From positions 310,001-374,000 of the forward strand of contig NW_026570298.1 of NCBI RefSeq assembly GCF_019649055.1: a stretch of DNA of 64,000 bases, in the 5' to 3' direction. The stretch is from Paramacrobiotus metropolitanus (lineage: Eukaryota; Tardigrada; Eutardigrada; Parachela; Macrobiotidae). Numbering within the stretch: the stretch's first letter is position 1; every line of letters begins with the position of its first letter. This document shows positions 47,946 to 60,200 of the stretch, one piece after another. The translations under genes and the position numbers were made by a program. The notes below the pieces were generated by a model, which was given only the letters and a program-made list of their open reading frames with translations, searched no databases and was not told the origin of the DNA.

Positions 47946-49323
47946 AGCACAACAAAATTCACCTAATCCTTCCAGTCCAGTGTATAGAGCCGCAGAGGTG
48001 TGTATGTGAAAGTCACTCGGTGCGTGCCGCTTTTCGCAGTAGTAATCAAAGTATGTTAGGAAATGTTTGCACCGAGCGCGAGGCGCTGCAATAAGCCTTC
48101 GTCAAGAGCATAAAATTTGTCTGACGCCACGAAGTGCGTACTTCACGCTTTTCCAGTTCCACAATCCCAGTACCATTTCGCAGTTGTACTGGCGCTCGCG
48201 CTCGTGCAATAATGTGGTTCGCAACCACCGCTATTTAACTAGGAAAGTGCACTCGCTTTTTGCGGGCACTGCTTGACCAAAGCGTAGCCGCTCTCGCCCC
48301 GGGTAGTAGAAGTTTTAGGACAAGGGCAAAGTGAAATCTCGGCTTCTGCCCCGGTACGCATTTACGTGAAATTTCGCAAATAAGTATGTTTCGGATACAT
48401 GTTTCGAAACTGATAATTTCTTCAGCTCTTGTGAAATACCTTTTGCCGGTTTATGCAGTGCTATGGGAGGTCACCGCTACCATATGCACCTGTGCAAAGT
48501 AATCAATGGCAGAATTATCTCCTGAATACGGCTGAATGCCGGATTTGGGAACGCTGGTGACGCTTTATAAAAGGCCAAAGATTGATCTAAAAAGCAGCAA
48601 TCCCATATAGGCCCATTATGTCAAAAAACTGGTGACACCAAGTCACCAACCTAGCCAGAGGGTGACGATTTTCACGAAATTGCGCATAGCAATGCTGACC
48701 GATTGCGATTACCTACTCGGTAAGCAACTTAAGCAATTCTAGCAACTTAAGCGGTAGGCAGCCTCCGATCCGCAGCTGCGATGGAACATCGTGCAATGTG
48801 ATTAACGTGATAATTTCATAGTCTGGATCCTGATTCTTCCTATGACGTCATTGACGTGTCTGCTGCCTGGAATTAGGTTTAACCCAGACTGTGTGCGGAC
48901 GTTAAACCATTTAAGAAACCTTTAACTGCTTTTGTGTCACTGTGCAGGGTGCGGGGCTCCGTCAGTAGTGCGTACCTAGGCGGAAGTCAGGTGTTAGTGT
49001 TGCGTCGTATTAAAGCACGGACGTAAAGAGTAGGAAAGGAGACAAACAAAGTACTCATCTGTACACTGCCGACGATGACTAGACTCCAACCGCCACAGGG
49101 CGCCACCCGCGGCGAGAATCATCAACTGACGGTTGAAACTTCTTGACACTTGACAGTTGCGTCTTGACATTTGCAGTAGAAAATTGAAAATAACGAGAAA
49201 CCTGGAAGCGCTCCATGCGATAATCACTATCATCCTGCGACAGTAAGAACGGTTTCTCACGAAATTTTCACACTGGTTGTATTTTCTCTATTTTATCATT
49301 TTATTGCTTTCATCCTGCCGAGA
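47946..49323. other. Intergenic region before the tandem Ig-like genes
   Basis: Apart from the dispersed repeat at 48076-48240, no gene is supported. The last 200 bases (about 49130-49323) match 52190-52372 and are the duplicated 5' flank of the Ig-like genes. Confidence 0.45.
48076..48240. repeat. Dispersed repeat shared with 3333-3475
   Basis: Second copy of the repeat described at 3333, located 3' of the right CDC23 gene. The shared landmarks occur in the same order with small indels. Confidence 0.6.
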
Positions 49324-50875
49324 ATGGATCGTCTTCTTGTAACTGCAGCTATTGTTTGTGTGCTAGCTTATTCCTTACCCGTTTATCGTGCCTGCGGCAC
49401 ACGGCCGAAATTCACTATCGAGAAAAGTAGGTAAACTAGGGCGCATGTGCACAGAATATTTCAGAGGAATATAGCATGGGGTTCCATGGCTGAAATCTTA
49501 ATTTTTTTTGTCATAACGATGTGCGGAAAGATTGTGGCTGTCAGATATATAATGAAATGTACTGAATTTCTTTCTCTAAATTTCGATGTAGAATTCGTCA
49601 TGTAAAAGCGTTATTATGGAGTTCCAGTAAAACGAAAGTGTTGTACTGCATCACAGCAACGAACTGTCACACAAGGGTGCTCGCAAGGTGATTTAACAGT
49701 TGACATTTTGGCATTTTTTGGTAAAATTTATGTGCGGTTCTGTTGAGAGCATCAGCTGCCGAACGAGGTGTCGGGTGGTCAGTTCATTGCATATAAATTA
49801 CAACTATTTCCTCTACATAGTCAATCAGATCCTGGACGAAGCTAAACAATGCAGCCACAACGGAACCCTCCATCTGAACGGATACGGGAGCCCTGCGAAC
49901 CCTGACGAATATCCTTCGGCGGAATTCCCGCCGTCGACCAAGATTTTTCGAGCGCCCGAAGGCGGCACCGTGGTGATTCCCTGCGACAACCGCGTCAACC
50001 AGAACAACTCGCAGGTATGGTAAGTGTAGTATAATAACATTAATAATAATGATAAACTACTTATATGAATGGTTTCACTGACAGCAGAATCTGAGCAGAT
50101 ATAGCCATATTGCCCCCCATATAGGTACACGACTTGTCGCTCGTTCGCAGGATTTGCTAACTAAAAGTAACTGCTAACTAAAAGTAACTGTCGGTACTAC
50201 ACACAGGTTTCCCACGTCAAGATTCCGCCGGCGTTTACGAAAAACGGATATCACATCCCTATCCCAACTGTCGACAAAATCGCCGGCCCAGACGTGCCGA
50301 GAGCGCCCATGTACATCTGCAACTGCGGAAAAAAATACGATCCTCTGGATCTCGTTGGGTGGGAGAACAAGACGGTGCGAGAGTACGATCTGGCAACCGG
50401 CGCGTTCTCCATCCATCTACCCGCGTTCTCGCACGCCTACACCGGGCTGTACGAGTGCCTGCATTCCGACGGGCAGCAGCTGGTGGTGACGCAGCGCTAC
50501 TGGGTCACGCCGCAGCTCTCCCGCAACGAAGTCTTCACGCCGCCCATGAACAACGTCAGTGTCCGCCTCGGCGACCCCGCGGAGATGGCGTGTGTAGTGC
50601 GCTTTCATGCGCTTCCTGGATTACTGGGCGACCGGTTTCTATGGCGCAAGGGACACGACCTGCTCTACGCGCGATCCGTCAAGGACTTCGCCAGCAGAGT
50701 CACGCATTTCAGCGGGATCTTTCAGTTCGGCTTGCATGACCACTGCTCGTGCAATTCGACTATGAAGATTGTCCGCGTAGGTCGGGAACATGCCGGACGC
50801 TATGATTGCTGGTTCCGCACCGACGATCGTCTCGACGAATGGATTGTGCAGGAAGCGTATCTGCACTTAGTTTAA
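49324..50875 (+). CDS. Secreted two-Ig-domain protein, tandem copy 1 (intact)
   Basis: Exons 49324-49426, 49821-50014 and 50207-50875 give 321 residues. Signal peptide MDRLLVTAAIVCVLAYS, then CGTRPKF. Ig unit 1: GGTVVIPCDN with partner Cys in YTGLYECL. Ig unit 2: PAEMACVVRF, FLWRKG and HAGRYDCWF. An extra C-x-C pair (YICNCGKKYD) lies in unit 1. N-glycosylation sites are present (NNS, NKT, NVS, NST). No membrane helix, so secreted. The next gene is a tandem duplicate and the gene at 15827 a distant relative. Function unknown; a soluble Ig-type recognition protein is the cautious reading. Confidence 0.82.
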
Positions 50876-52372
50876 CTGGTGGATCTTGTCAGCGAATTGC
50901 TGACTGCTGGTTGACTTTTTTCTTTATACGAGAAGGAACTCTGACTTCATTTGGTCTACCTTCGGCGCTGTTGAATGCACTTTGATGACATGTACAACTG
51001 TACAAGTACGGTGTTTTTTCGTTCTATCGGAGACGGGTGTGTCAGTTGAGCATGTTGGACTTAATGTGCTACTTAGTTTGCAAACTGAGTTACCGGTAAG
51101 TAGCAGCTTGGTTGGGTGAATTATGCGTGCTAAATAATTAGAGTAATGCATAAAACTAAGTTATTGTTACAACTAACCGGCGCAGTTAAACTACCTACCA
51201 CTCTACCAGTATGTGAATCCATTATAATATGTAATTGCTAATTTCGTACTACACTTTTTGCCGCTTTGACAAGTCTGAATATCGAAAACGTACACAGTAG
51301 ATCGTTTTGTAAGACTATCTTTTTCCTTATATAAAACTCAAAAATAAATATTATGTGTTTAACCGTGTAATCACACGAGGTGGGGGGGGGGTGCGTTTTA
51401 AATTCGCATTTTAAAACAATATGCCTGCATTTGAAGGGTAAAGCGTGTTGCAAAACCATTCAAAAAATTGAGATGGAGAAAATCTAAAAGAATCTTAGAA
51501 CGTTGATCGTATACCGTACAGCCGCAGACGCCTGCGAAAACACAAGACGCTTGCCGGTGCACTTCCGGTGTGGTCGTCACTCACCGTATATGGTCAGGGT
51601 AGTCCCGTAGCGTCACGGGCTTTTTCTGTCACTTTTTGAGCAGCGCGCGTTCGGTAAATATTATGTCTGCTACTGCGACATTCGCATGAAAATTTTCATA
51701 AAATCCTCCATGTATAGAGCAACATAGATTGGATAAAAAGGTGTGAAGTATTCTGACACTGAACAGTGGGGCTGAGGCCACGATAATACAGGATGTTTAA
51801 CATGCGCCCAGTTTACGTATTTTTGCGCATGCGTATTTCACCTATTGGCACGCTGCAAAATTTCTGTAGGTTGGTGACGTGGCAAGCAAGTTCAAGCAAC
51901 GTCTCCGGCGGTTGCCACTCGGCCGGCAGTCCTGCCGGTGATGCAGCACTCCAGCGACAAGATAGCTGACAGCTTTTTCCGATTGCCGTCGTAAGGCGGG
52001 GTCCGGAAGTCAGCTCCTGACAACATGCGTGTGGTAGTAAAATTTCCTCCAATCGGTTGATATCAGCTGGTCTTAAACGCCGCCCACCTGCCGACCTCAC
52101 TGCTGACATCTCCAGTCTGCACTTACGCTTACAACGTTTCGCAGCCGGTAGCACGAATGCTCGTATCTGTACTTACAATAGCAGCTGAGTAGCTTGACAC
52201 AAGTTGACAGTTGCGTCTCGACGTTTGAAGTAATAAAATAACGAGAAATCTGAAAGCGTTGAGTGTGTTCAATCACTAACGTCCAACGACAGTTACGTCT
52301 ACGCACGAAATTTTTACACCTGTTGTTTTTTACACTTCTTTTATCATTTTTATTGCTTTGGTCTTGCCGAGA
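50876..52372. other. Spacer between tandem Ig-like genes
   Basis: Begins with a 3' flank also found after copy 2 (50876-51340 versus 54325-54770) and ends with the shared 5' flank. AATAAA occurs at 51343-51348. No other gene is supported. Confidence 0.5.
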
Positions 52373-54324
52373 ATGGATCGTCTTCTTGTAACTGCAGTTA
52401 TTGTTTGTGTGCTAGCTTGTTCCTTACCTGTTTATCGTACCTGCGGCACACGGCCCAAATTCACCATCGAGAAAAGTAGGTAAATATCCTCTACACATAC
52501 GCCTTCGAGAACAAGGCGTATGTGTACAGGATTTTGCAGAGGAAATATAGCATGGCTTCTATGGCTGAGCATGGCTTCTATTAGCATTGTTAGCAGCTGA
52601 GATTTTGACATTTTCGATAGAACCCTTGCATTGCTCAGCTGACGTTATCCTGGATAAGTTGCTTTCTGAACTGTATAGAAACAAAATTCTCTGCGTGTTG
52701 GTATGCGGATAACTACCGAAATAGCTTAAGTAAACATAATAAGGCCTCTCCGCGGCCTCTGTACATGCTTATTTACAATTCAGGATGCTCTCTTCTGAAG
52801 TAATTTTAAGTATTAACTAAATATTTAGCTGCGCAAGTGTTGTACGAGGATTTTCTTCCTTGAAATGTTGGCGGGGCACGATCAGTGGCCCAACTGCGTG
52901 TCGATGCCACATGTTTGCGCCGTATTAAGGCAGCCATTTTTGTACTTTATTCACTTCCCTTGCTATTAAAAATTTTTTCGGAGGGAATAATTTGCCGCAT
53001 CGTCGGGTGCAATTAGTATTACAGATGCGTTTTCAAAGCGCTAGTTCATAATGGAATAAATGGATTCTGTATTTATTGTGCTGCATAAGGGAGCGAGCGA
53101 GTGTTTCCAAGTTTTGCCGGGTGGTCAACTTATTGCATATCAATCATAATTGTTTGATGTAGTCAACCAGATCTTGGACGAAGCCAAACACCGCAGTGAC
53201 AACGGAACCCTCCATCTGAACGGTTACGGTCGCCCTGCCAAGTCTGACCGATATCCTCCAGCGGAATTGCCGCCGTTTACCGAGATTTTTCGAGCGCCCG
53301 AAGGCGGCACCCTGCTGGTTCCCTGCGACAATCGGCACAATCAGAACAACTCGCAGGTATGTGCATGGGAAGATAACAGCTGATGATCGATGATCGACTG
53401 GTCCTGGAGCGGCTACAAAGCAGTTACGAATAATGCTTATTAATTATTATGAATATAAAAATAATTCTGCATTTTTTATAGATATTCCAAGCCGTAAAAT
53501 TATAAATGCCAAAATGATGCAACACAGTGACAAAAACATCTGGTAAAAATGTAGTTTGGTGGCCTTCAGCTGTGAGATTTGTGGTGTGCTACATGCATTC
53601 GGGCTCGAACTGCGAAGCATAAGAATTAATGCACATGTACATACATGGCGCATTTGTGCACGTTTCCCACGCAAAGATTCCTCCTGCGTTTACGGTTAAC
53701 GGTCGTCACATTTCTGTCCCAACGGCCGACAAAATCAGGGACCTATCCGGAATGAAATACTACTGCTGCAACTGCGCGAGAAAATACGATCCACTGAATT
53801 CGATTGTCTGGAATAATCTGTCGGTGCCCGCGTACGACCTGGCCACCGGCGCGTTCTCCATTCGTCTCCTGGACTTCTCGCACGCCCACGTCGGGCTGTA
53901 AGAGTGCCTGCTTTCCGACGGGCAGCAGCTGGTGGTAACGCAGCGCTATTGGGTTACTCCGCAGCTCTTCGGCAATGAAGTCTTCACGCCGCCCATGAAC
54001 AACGTCAGCGTCCGCCTCGGCGACCCCGCGGAGATGGTGTGCATGGTGCGCTTTCATGCACTCCCCGGCTACCTGTCCGACCGGTTCCTGTGGCGCAAGG
54101 GACAACAGTTGCTGTACGCGCAATCCATCAGGGACTTCGATAGCCACGTCGCAGATTTCAAGGGACGCTTTCAATCTGGCATGCAGGACCATTGTTCGTG
54201 CAATTCGACCATTAAGATTGACCGCGTAGATCGGGAACATGCCGGACGCTATGAATGCTGGTTCCGCATCAATGATCGCCTCGACGAGTGGATTGTGCAG
54301 GAAGCGTATCTGCACTTAGTGTAA
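52373..54324 (+). pseudogene. Tandem copy 2 of the Ig-like gene, broken
   Basis: Matches copy 1 exon by exon: 52373-52475, 53163-53356 and 53662-54324; the first two have the same lengths (103, 194) and good splice sites. Two lesions are visible in exon 3. The acceptor dinucleotide AG before GTTTCCCAC is AC here (53660-53661), although an in-frame AG five codons on (53676) could replace it. A Tyr codon of copy 1 in LYECL is TAA here (53899-53901), which would remove all of Ig unit 2. After the stop the frame stays open to a normal end, so the damage is recent. Could be a truncated-product gene if transcribed. Confidence 0.8.
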
Positions 54325-54887
54325 CTGGTGGATCTTGTCAGCAAAGTGCTGACTGCTGGTTGACTTTTTTTATACGAGAGGGAACTCTTGCTTCTTTTTG
54401 GTCTACCTTCGGTGCTAACCGTGCTATTGAATGCACTTTAATGGTATGAAAAAGTACGGTATTTCGTTCTACTCTGGATTGGAGTGAATGTTGAGCATGT
54501 GGGATAAAATACTTTGCTGGTTTGCAAATTGAGTTAAGTAGCGGCTTGGTTAGGTTTATACGATACATGCTAAAAAATCAGTAACGGATAAAACTACATA
54601 TAAAACTAAGTCCATGCTAATGTCGTACTAGAGTACCTGCTAATTTGACAAGTTTGTATCTGCTGTTTTGGCAAGTTTGGATGTCGTGAAAGTACACAAT
54701 AAATCGATTTATGAAACTGTCTTTTTATTTATATGAAATTCAAAAGTACATATTAATGATATTATGTGGTAAACCGTGTAAATCAAATGAATATCCCAAA
54801 ATCAATCCTAAGCTCTCGTCCTTATTGGTCAAATCAAAATGCAGTACAAAATTATTAGAAAAGCACACAAATTACAACAGAAAAATT

Positions 54888-55225
54888 TCATTTAGTTTGT
54901 GCAGCCCTTCCATCGCGCCCAGCACGGACGCCGCTTTCCCCGTTGAATTTCTATAGACAAGCGTTAACATAGAAATTCATGCGAACGTTCTCCGGTGTGT
55001 TGTTGTATTCTTCCCAGTTCTTTAACGATTGCGATCGCCGACGGACCCCACGTGCCCACTGTCTCGAAAGCGATGGAACGAAAAGGTAGCGGCCGACCAA
55101 ACAGGAGTACAATCTGGATTTCTTTTCCTCTGCTTGCACAGCGGCCCACCCGCGGTAGCGGAAGTGGCTTTAACATGCGACGGTGCGACCGTAGCTACGC
55201 AAGTTACGTCCCATGCGAGACACAA
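54888..55225 (-). mobile_element. Fossil 3' end of a non-LTR retrotransposon ORF
   Basis: Minus-strand frames show IAFETVGTWGPSAIAIVKEL (about 55015-55074) then HTGERSHEFL and RLSIEIQRGK, the pattern found at the C-terminus of many animal non-LTR reverse-transcriptase ORFs (a VETLG.WGPSA..F..E.G motif followed by QRLS.AIQRGNAAS). It is dead: a frame change between the upstream QAEEKKSRLYSCLVGRYLFV stretch and the core, an in-frame TAA at 54964-54966, and a further shift after QRGK. Confidence 0.65.
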
Positions 55226-55371
55226 TCCGTGCTTCCAAGCAAATGTCGTGCAGCCGTCCGTTGTATGAGGGGTACCGCGCGGCTCAAGTTTCGCCGGGAC
55301 ACCTGACTTCTACATAAGATACTGTTTAACCCTCCGTTTATCCTAAGCAATCCTAACTGTATAATTGGCAG

Positions 55372-55684
55372 GCGTAACAGAGCGGCGACAAAGAGAACGG
55401 CGCCATCAGAACTAGGCAAAGTCTTAAGCCGGAGGGAGCCTTTAAGGGCGAAGATCGCGTCCCAGCGCTACATCGCCGCCTGCGAGGAGGTGGTCGTCAA
55501 AGGCAACGAGGACGTCGGCCGCAGTGCTTTCGCGGCGGAGCTGGGCGAGGTCTACCTCTTCCTGGCCCGACAGCAGCAGGACGCCGAGAACACGGCGGAA
55601 GCCAAGGTGTTAGGGAGGAAGGCGGGGCTGGTCAGCGGGATGGTCAAGGCCGCCTCCGAGTTCCTGCAGCGCGTCGACGGGCAG
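55372..55684 (+). pseudogene. CDC23 exon 4 fragment, 5' two thirds
   Basis: Clear match to the start of CDC23 exon 4 (AACGGCGACAA.GA..ACGG, CGCTACATCGCCGCCTGCGA, GGCGAGG.CTACCT.TTC), with many substitutions and indels in its first 80 bases. Older than the split between the two full CDC23 copies. The last exon third is missing from this strand and sits inverted just downstream. Confidence 0.8.
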
Positions 55685-55742
55685 GCGTCATCATGACAAC
55701 TGCAACAAATAAGAAAAACTACCGCTTAACACAGGTGAAGAT

Positions 55743-55855
55743 TAGCTGGAAATGGTGGAGGGGAGGTTCTCCTCGTCCTCACTGATCAGTCCCTCCATCC
55801 CGGCCCCCGCGGAGTTGTCGGTGGCGCTGAGATCCGCTGCGCTCGTGTTCCGTGT
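55743..55855 (-). pseudogene. CDC23 exon 4 fragment, 3' end, inverted
   Basis: Minus strand encodes TDNSAGAGMEGLISEDEENL then PSTISS and a stop, the CDC23 C-terminus, followed by the 3' flank AGATTAGCT..GCTTAA like that of the left gene. The CDC23 3' flank with AGCCATGTACAG then appears on the plus strand at 55866-55914. The exon piece has therefore been inverted inside the fragment. Confidence 0.8.
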
Positions 55856-55915
55856 TCCAGTTTGTATAGCTTTGAGCCATGTACAGTATAGGATCAAACC
55901 AGTGGAAATCGGTTG

Positions 55916-56112
55916 TAGCCGGCAGGAAGGTGGACGGGTGGATGGTGGATCTTCAATGAAGGTCATCCACCTTTCTGTAAAGGTCATCCACCTTTCTCAT
56001 CCACCTTTTTGTAAAGGTTATCCACCTTTCTGCAAAGGTCATCCACCTTTCTCATCCACCTTTTTGTAAAGGTTATCCACCTTTCTTCAAAGGTCATCCA
56101 CCTTTTTGTCGA
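55916..56112. repeat. Transposon end plus 21-bp minisatellite (CATCCACCTTTC units)
   Basis: Starts with TAGCCGGCAGGAAGGTGGAC, the same terminus as the elements at 59142 and 60425, and continues as tandem AAAGGTCATCCACCTTTCTG units. No matching opposite terminus was found nearby, so this may be a solo end or the edge of a larger disrupted element. It interrupts the CDC23 3' flank after ATCGGT. Confidence 0.65.
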
Positions 56113-56446
56113 ACGTGTTAACTTGCTGCTGTCTTATCATTTATAAGCTGATTATAAAACTGATTCATCACAACTTTGCTGAACTTCTAATCATTGATAT
56201 CCATCTGATAAATAACTCTCGGAGCGATATGTTGTTATCTTTCGCCCAATCCCAGACACATTTTATGCCAAGCCGTTTGTGTTATCCCATGATTTAAAAC
56301 CGGGGCCATGGTGTACATTTGGGGACATTTCCTCCGTATGAATACTAATTCCCCTCAGAATATGGCTTCAGAGTGCCGAAGCCATACTGTGGACTGAGTG
56401 TAGAGTCTGTCGTGCTTAGTAGCTCCTACCAGTTAGATGTGCCTAA

Positions 56447-56556
56447 TTAGTTTCTGGCAGAACGGAGCGCAGCTCTACGAGCTAAGCAAAAACTCGGTAA
56501 CTTAGTTTCTGGCAGAACCGAGCGCAGCTCTACGAGCTAAGCGAAAACTCGGTAAC
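56447..56556. repeat. Two 55-bp direct repeats
   Basis: Units 56447-56501 and 56502-56556, starting TTAGTTTCTGGCAGAAC and ending AAAACTCGGTAAC, differ at two positions. Confidence 0.85.
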
Positions 56557-56718
56557 GTCCTCGTTTCGTGCCCTGTTCGCACGGGTTGTTTGTGCATTTT
56601 ATTACTAACAGTTTTGCAACGTTCTGTGCTCTAGGATTCTCAGTTCTGGACCGTGGACAGCAAAGCAAGTTGAAGTAAAAGACATTAAAGCACCTTTATT
56701 GAATGCTGCTATGGTAGT

Positions 56719-56895
56719 CCATCTGTCTGCAACGCTCATCCACCTTTATCCAAAGGTCATCCACCTTTTCGCAAAGGGCATCCACCTTTCTGTAAAGGTC
56801 ATCCACCTTTCTGTAAAGGTCATCCACCTTTCTTCAAAGGTCATCCACCTTTCTGTAAAGGTCATCCACCTTTCAGCAAAGGTCATCAAGCCTTT
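56719..56895. repeat. Minisatellite of 21-bp CATCCACCTTT units
   Basis: About eight tandem AAAGGTCATCCACCTTTCTG-type units, the same family as 55956-56112. The remainder of 56113-57273 shows no gene. Confidence 0.85.
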
Positions 56896-57273
56896 CTGCC
56901 CAAGATTGTCCACCACTCTGCCTCAATTAGTTTATGCTTGATGCAATTGCATCCGCTTTTTACTTCGAACAAAAGTATTATTTGCACAAAAAAGTTTGTG
57001 ATGCAATCGTCCAAAGGCTGTTGATGAGCTAAGATACTGGTGAACTACGATACTGATTAGCTTTGGAAATTCTTAGCTTTTACGCGGACTCCGACTATTT
57101 TATAACTGCGCAAACCATTTTTCGCACATTTGTTCGCAAAAAATTATTGGATAAGAGTTAGGTAACGAAATAATATGACAGTAACTACATTGCATAAGAA
57201 AAAAGGGACGCACAGCAAAATAAATTTCACGGTCTTCAGCATGTTGTCACAAAAAATCAGCTTGGAGAATGTT

Positions 57274-60200
57274 TTAATTTGCAACTTTGCAGAGGTCACA
57301 TACGAATGATCCCGCCATCGTGCGCTGGTTTGAAACACAGGCGCGATGAAACTGCTTGACAGGGCATCTGGGGAAACGACATTTCACGATATTCCTTGTG
57401 GAAGCTGGAGCTGGAAGTCTGCAGCTGCAAATAATGGGAAAGCGGTGAAAAAATCTCTCTGCGTTGGTACATGGTTCCAGGGCGTCATGAGATGCGGACA
57501 AACTGGGAAAAGGAACGACGAGTTTTTTGACGATGCAGGTATGTAAGTGTTGCCGCATCTGAAAAGAAAAAATATTCCCATGTCAAAGTAATGGAGCGAC
57601 GTGATGTCACCAGAAGCATAAGGTTCAATTTAAAACAGTGCGCTGCAACGTATACGTCCGGAAATTTTAACTGCCTTGCAAAAGCATAATAATTTTTTGG
57701 TTTTGTTGTATGCTATGACTCTACTTTTTTCTAACAAGTGAGATAAGTTAAGAAATCAAACTGCAGTACAGGTTTTTAAAAATTCCATATGCCAGCAAGC
57801 ACGCATTGCGGTTATGCGAATTACTTTCTAATGGAAAGTAATTCGCATAATCACAACCACTGAAAGTTTCCATTTATTATAAAGTAGATCACTGATGAAC
57901 ACAGTGGGACTTCTTTAAAGTCACTTATAACTGGTGTACTCACCTCGGATCGCAAAAATGTAAGCGAACGTAACTCGTGACCGTAGCATACTGCTGTAGC
58001 AAACGCCGAGACGTAGATGCCGCAGTCCGTCCCATTAGGCTGTTGATCACAAGGTTGCATACGAATCTCGATTTCTGACGACGTTGCGTTTGCGAGTGCA
58101 GCACATAGTCTAATTAGCTCAGCATCGTTTGCTTGGCCCATCTCAACCGCAAGACTATCGAAGACATTAACAATGAAAGGCGATTTCGTCCCCTCTTCAC
58201 ATCCTACTCCTTGGAGGAGAACAAAGTGATTGTGATGGATATACACAATCTGAAGGAAACGACGGTCACGAAAAAACAGAGACTTTCGTGTAGCGGACAA
58301 TGCGCTCTTTTCGTTTAAATATTCAACTGATTCCAGCCCATCGACATTGGGAAACTGGGCTTTTAGAATTTCCATTACCGCGGAAATAATAAACGTTGTC
58401 AACCGTCCTCTAGGGTCAAGAATGGTGGATAAATCATTTTCAGTTAAAGCCAGTTCGTTTAGCAGGGAACGCAAACGGGAAGGTGAACAGTCTTCGGGCT
58501 CTGGTTCTTTTGGTTCGTCTGCAGAGTTCTCTTCCAGCATCACAGCAAACTCCTAAGAAATTAAACCAGCGCTATTTTACCCAGAACGTAATTATCCCGC
58601 GTATTAAGGTATCGGTAAATCGAATGATCTGGTCCCACGAATCGTCTTCGAAGAATCTCTTGCGAAGTCTACAATTAATGTTTGCGCTACAAAATCTTTA
58701 CGTCACAAAATTTTCTAAGGTGATTATTTGGGTGGCAAAGGATGATCTGCAAAATGATGAGTGAACATCATCTTTCGTGCCACTGCCAGCTGAATTGAAG
58801 AAACTTGCTACGAGTACATAATTGTACGAGTAACGTAAATTTCCTGGTTTCTTAATCTCCTTACCGTTCTGGAATTGTTTTCTGCCTATGCTCTTCGCTG
58901 TTAACGTTTCAGCTGATTAAAAGTCCGTGCGACTTTGGATAAGGGTTAACATGCAAAATAAGTGGTTGGTTTCGAGTGTTTTGCTATGATTGCCAACCAA
59001 CACTGACGTTCATCACCTGTAACCATTAAAACTCCTCTTATAGTCTTGTGCAGGCTACTCCACTAGGGGCTGCATCGAAGAAGCCCTTGTAATAATAAAT
59101 GCATTTTGGCTGCGTGTGTAGCCGGCAGAAAGGTGGACGGGTGTAGCCGGCAGAAAGGTGGACGGGTGGATGGTGGATGTTCAATGAAATCGCATCCACC
59201 AATCTGCCGACCTTCGGCAGATTGGTGGATGAGCCGTCCACCTTTTTGCCGGATCGCATCCACCTTTCTGCCGAAGGTCGGCAGATTGGTGGATGATCCA
59301 TCCATCTTTCTGCCGGAACACATCCACCTTTCTAAAGGTCATCCACCTTTCTGCCGAATCAACCCGTCGGCGTTGATTGGTCTGGCAATGACGCCATTGA
59401 GTATTGTAAGATCAATGCATGTGAACTCTGATCCGGCAGAAAGGTGGATGCAGTCACTCAGAGATATCTATCACTCTGTCTGAATATGCCATCCTACTCG
59501 TTTTCGTTCTCCGGAGAGATTTGTTTTCGTTTTCAAAATTCAAATTAAACTTAGAGCTAGACGAGGAGCCCGTATTCTTCGTTGGTCCGCAAGTCATCTG
59601 GCTGTCTTCGAAGACAAAAAAATGAGAACCAAATCCTTTCCTCTCGTTCTGTTTTGGGTAAATCCACCCAATCAACTTTCCAAACGTTCGTAAAAACATA
59701 TGGAAGCATTCAGAAGTATTTCACACGGAGTAAGTTTCTGTTTGTTACAAATATTGTTAATTAGAGAGCACTATGAGTTTGCCATAAACTTGGGACAGCC
59801 ATGGGTTCCCGCAGAGAAGCAATGCTAGTTTCTGTTATTCGCCACAAACAATATACCAAATAACTTCTAAAAGTTTTTATACCTTTTGGAATGTTGGCTG
59901 GGTCGAATTACCCAAAACTGAACGGAAGGAATGGATTTGGTCTTCACTTTTGCGTCTGGGGAGACAGCCAGCTGACTGGCTCATCGACGACGTGACTACC
60001 TTGCTCCTCGTGAACCTCTAGGGGTTTTATTTACATTTTAAAAATAAAACAAAATCACTCCGAAGAAGAAAAGCGGGTAGGGTGACATGCTCCGACAGAG
60101 TGATAGAAATATCTGAGTGGCTGCATCCACCTTTCTGCCGGAGCAGTGTTCACATGCATTGATCTTACAATGAGCCCAAATGCACTCAATGGCGTCATTG

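Noticed and set aside
53899-53901. TAA in the Ig-like copy 2 as programmed readthrough or recoding
   Set aside because: The splice acceptor of the same exon is also damaged and no recoding signal is apparent; pseudogene decay is simpler.
54995-55306. 103-residue plus-strand frame
   Set aside because: The minus strand carries a recognisable retrotransposon C-terminal motif in fragments, and the plus frame has no domain.
55956-56112. Regular 21-bp repeats as a CRISPR array
   Set aside because: Units are head-to-tail without unique spacers, in an animal genome, and match transposon-end minisatellites.
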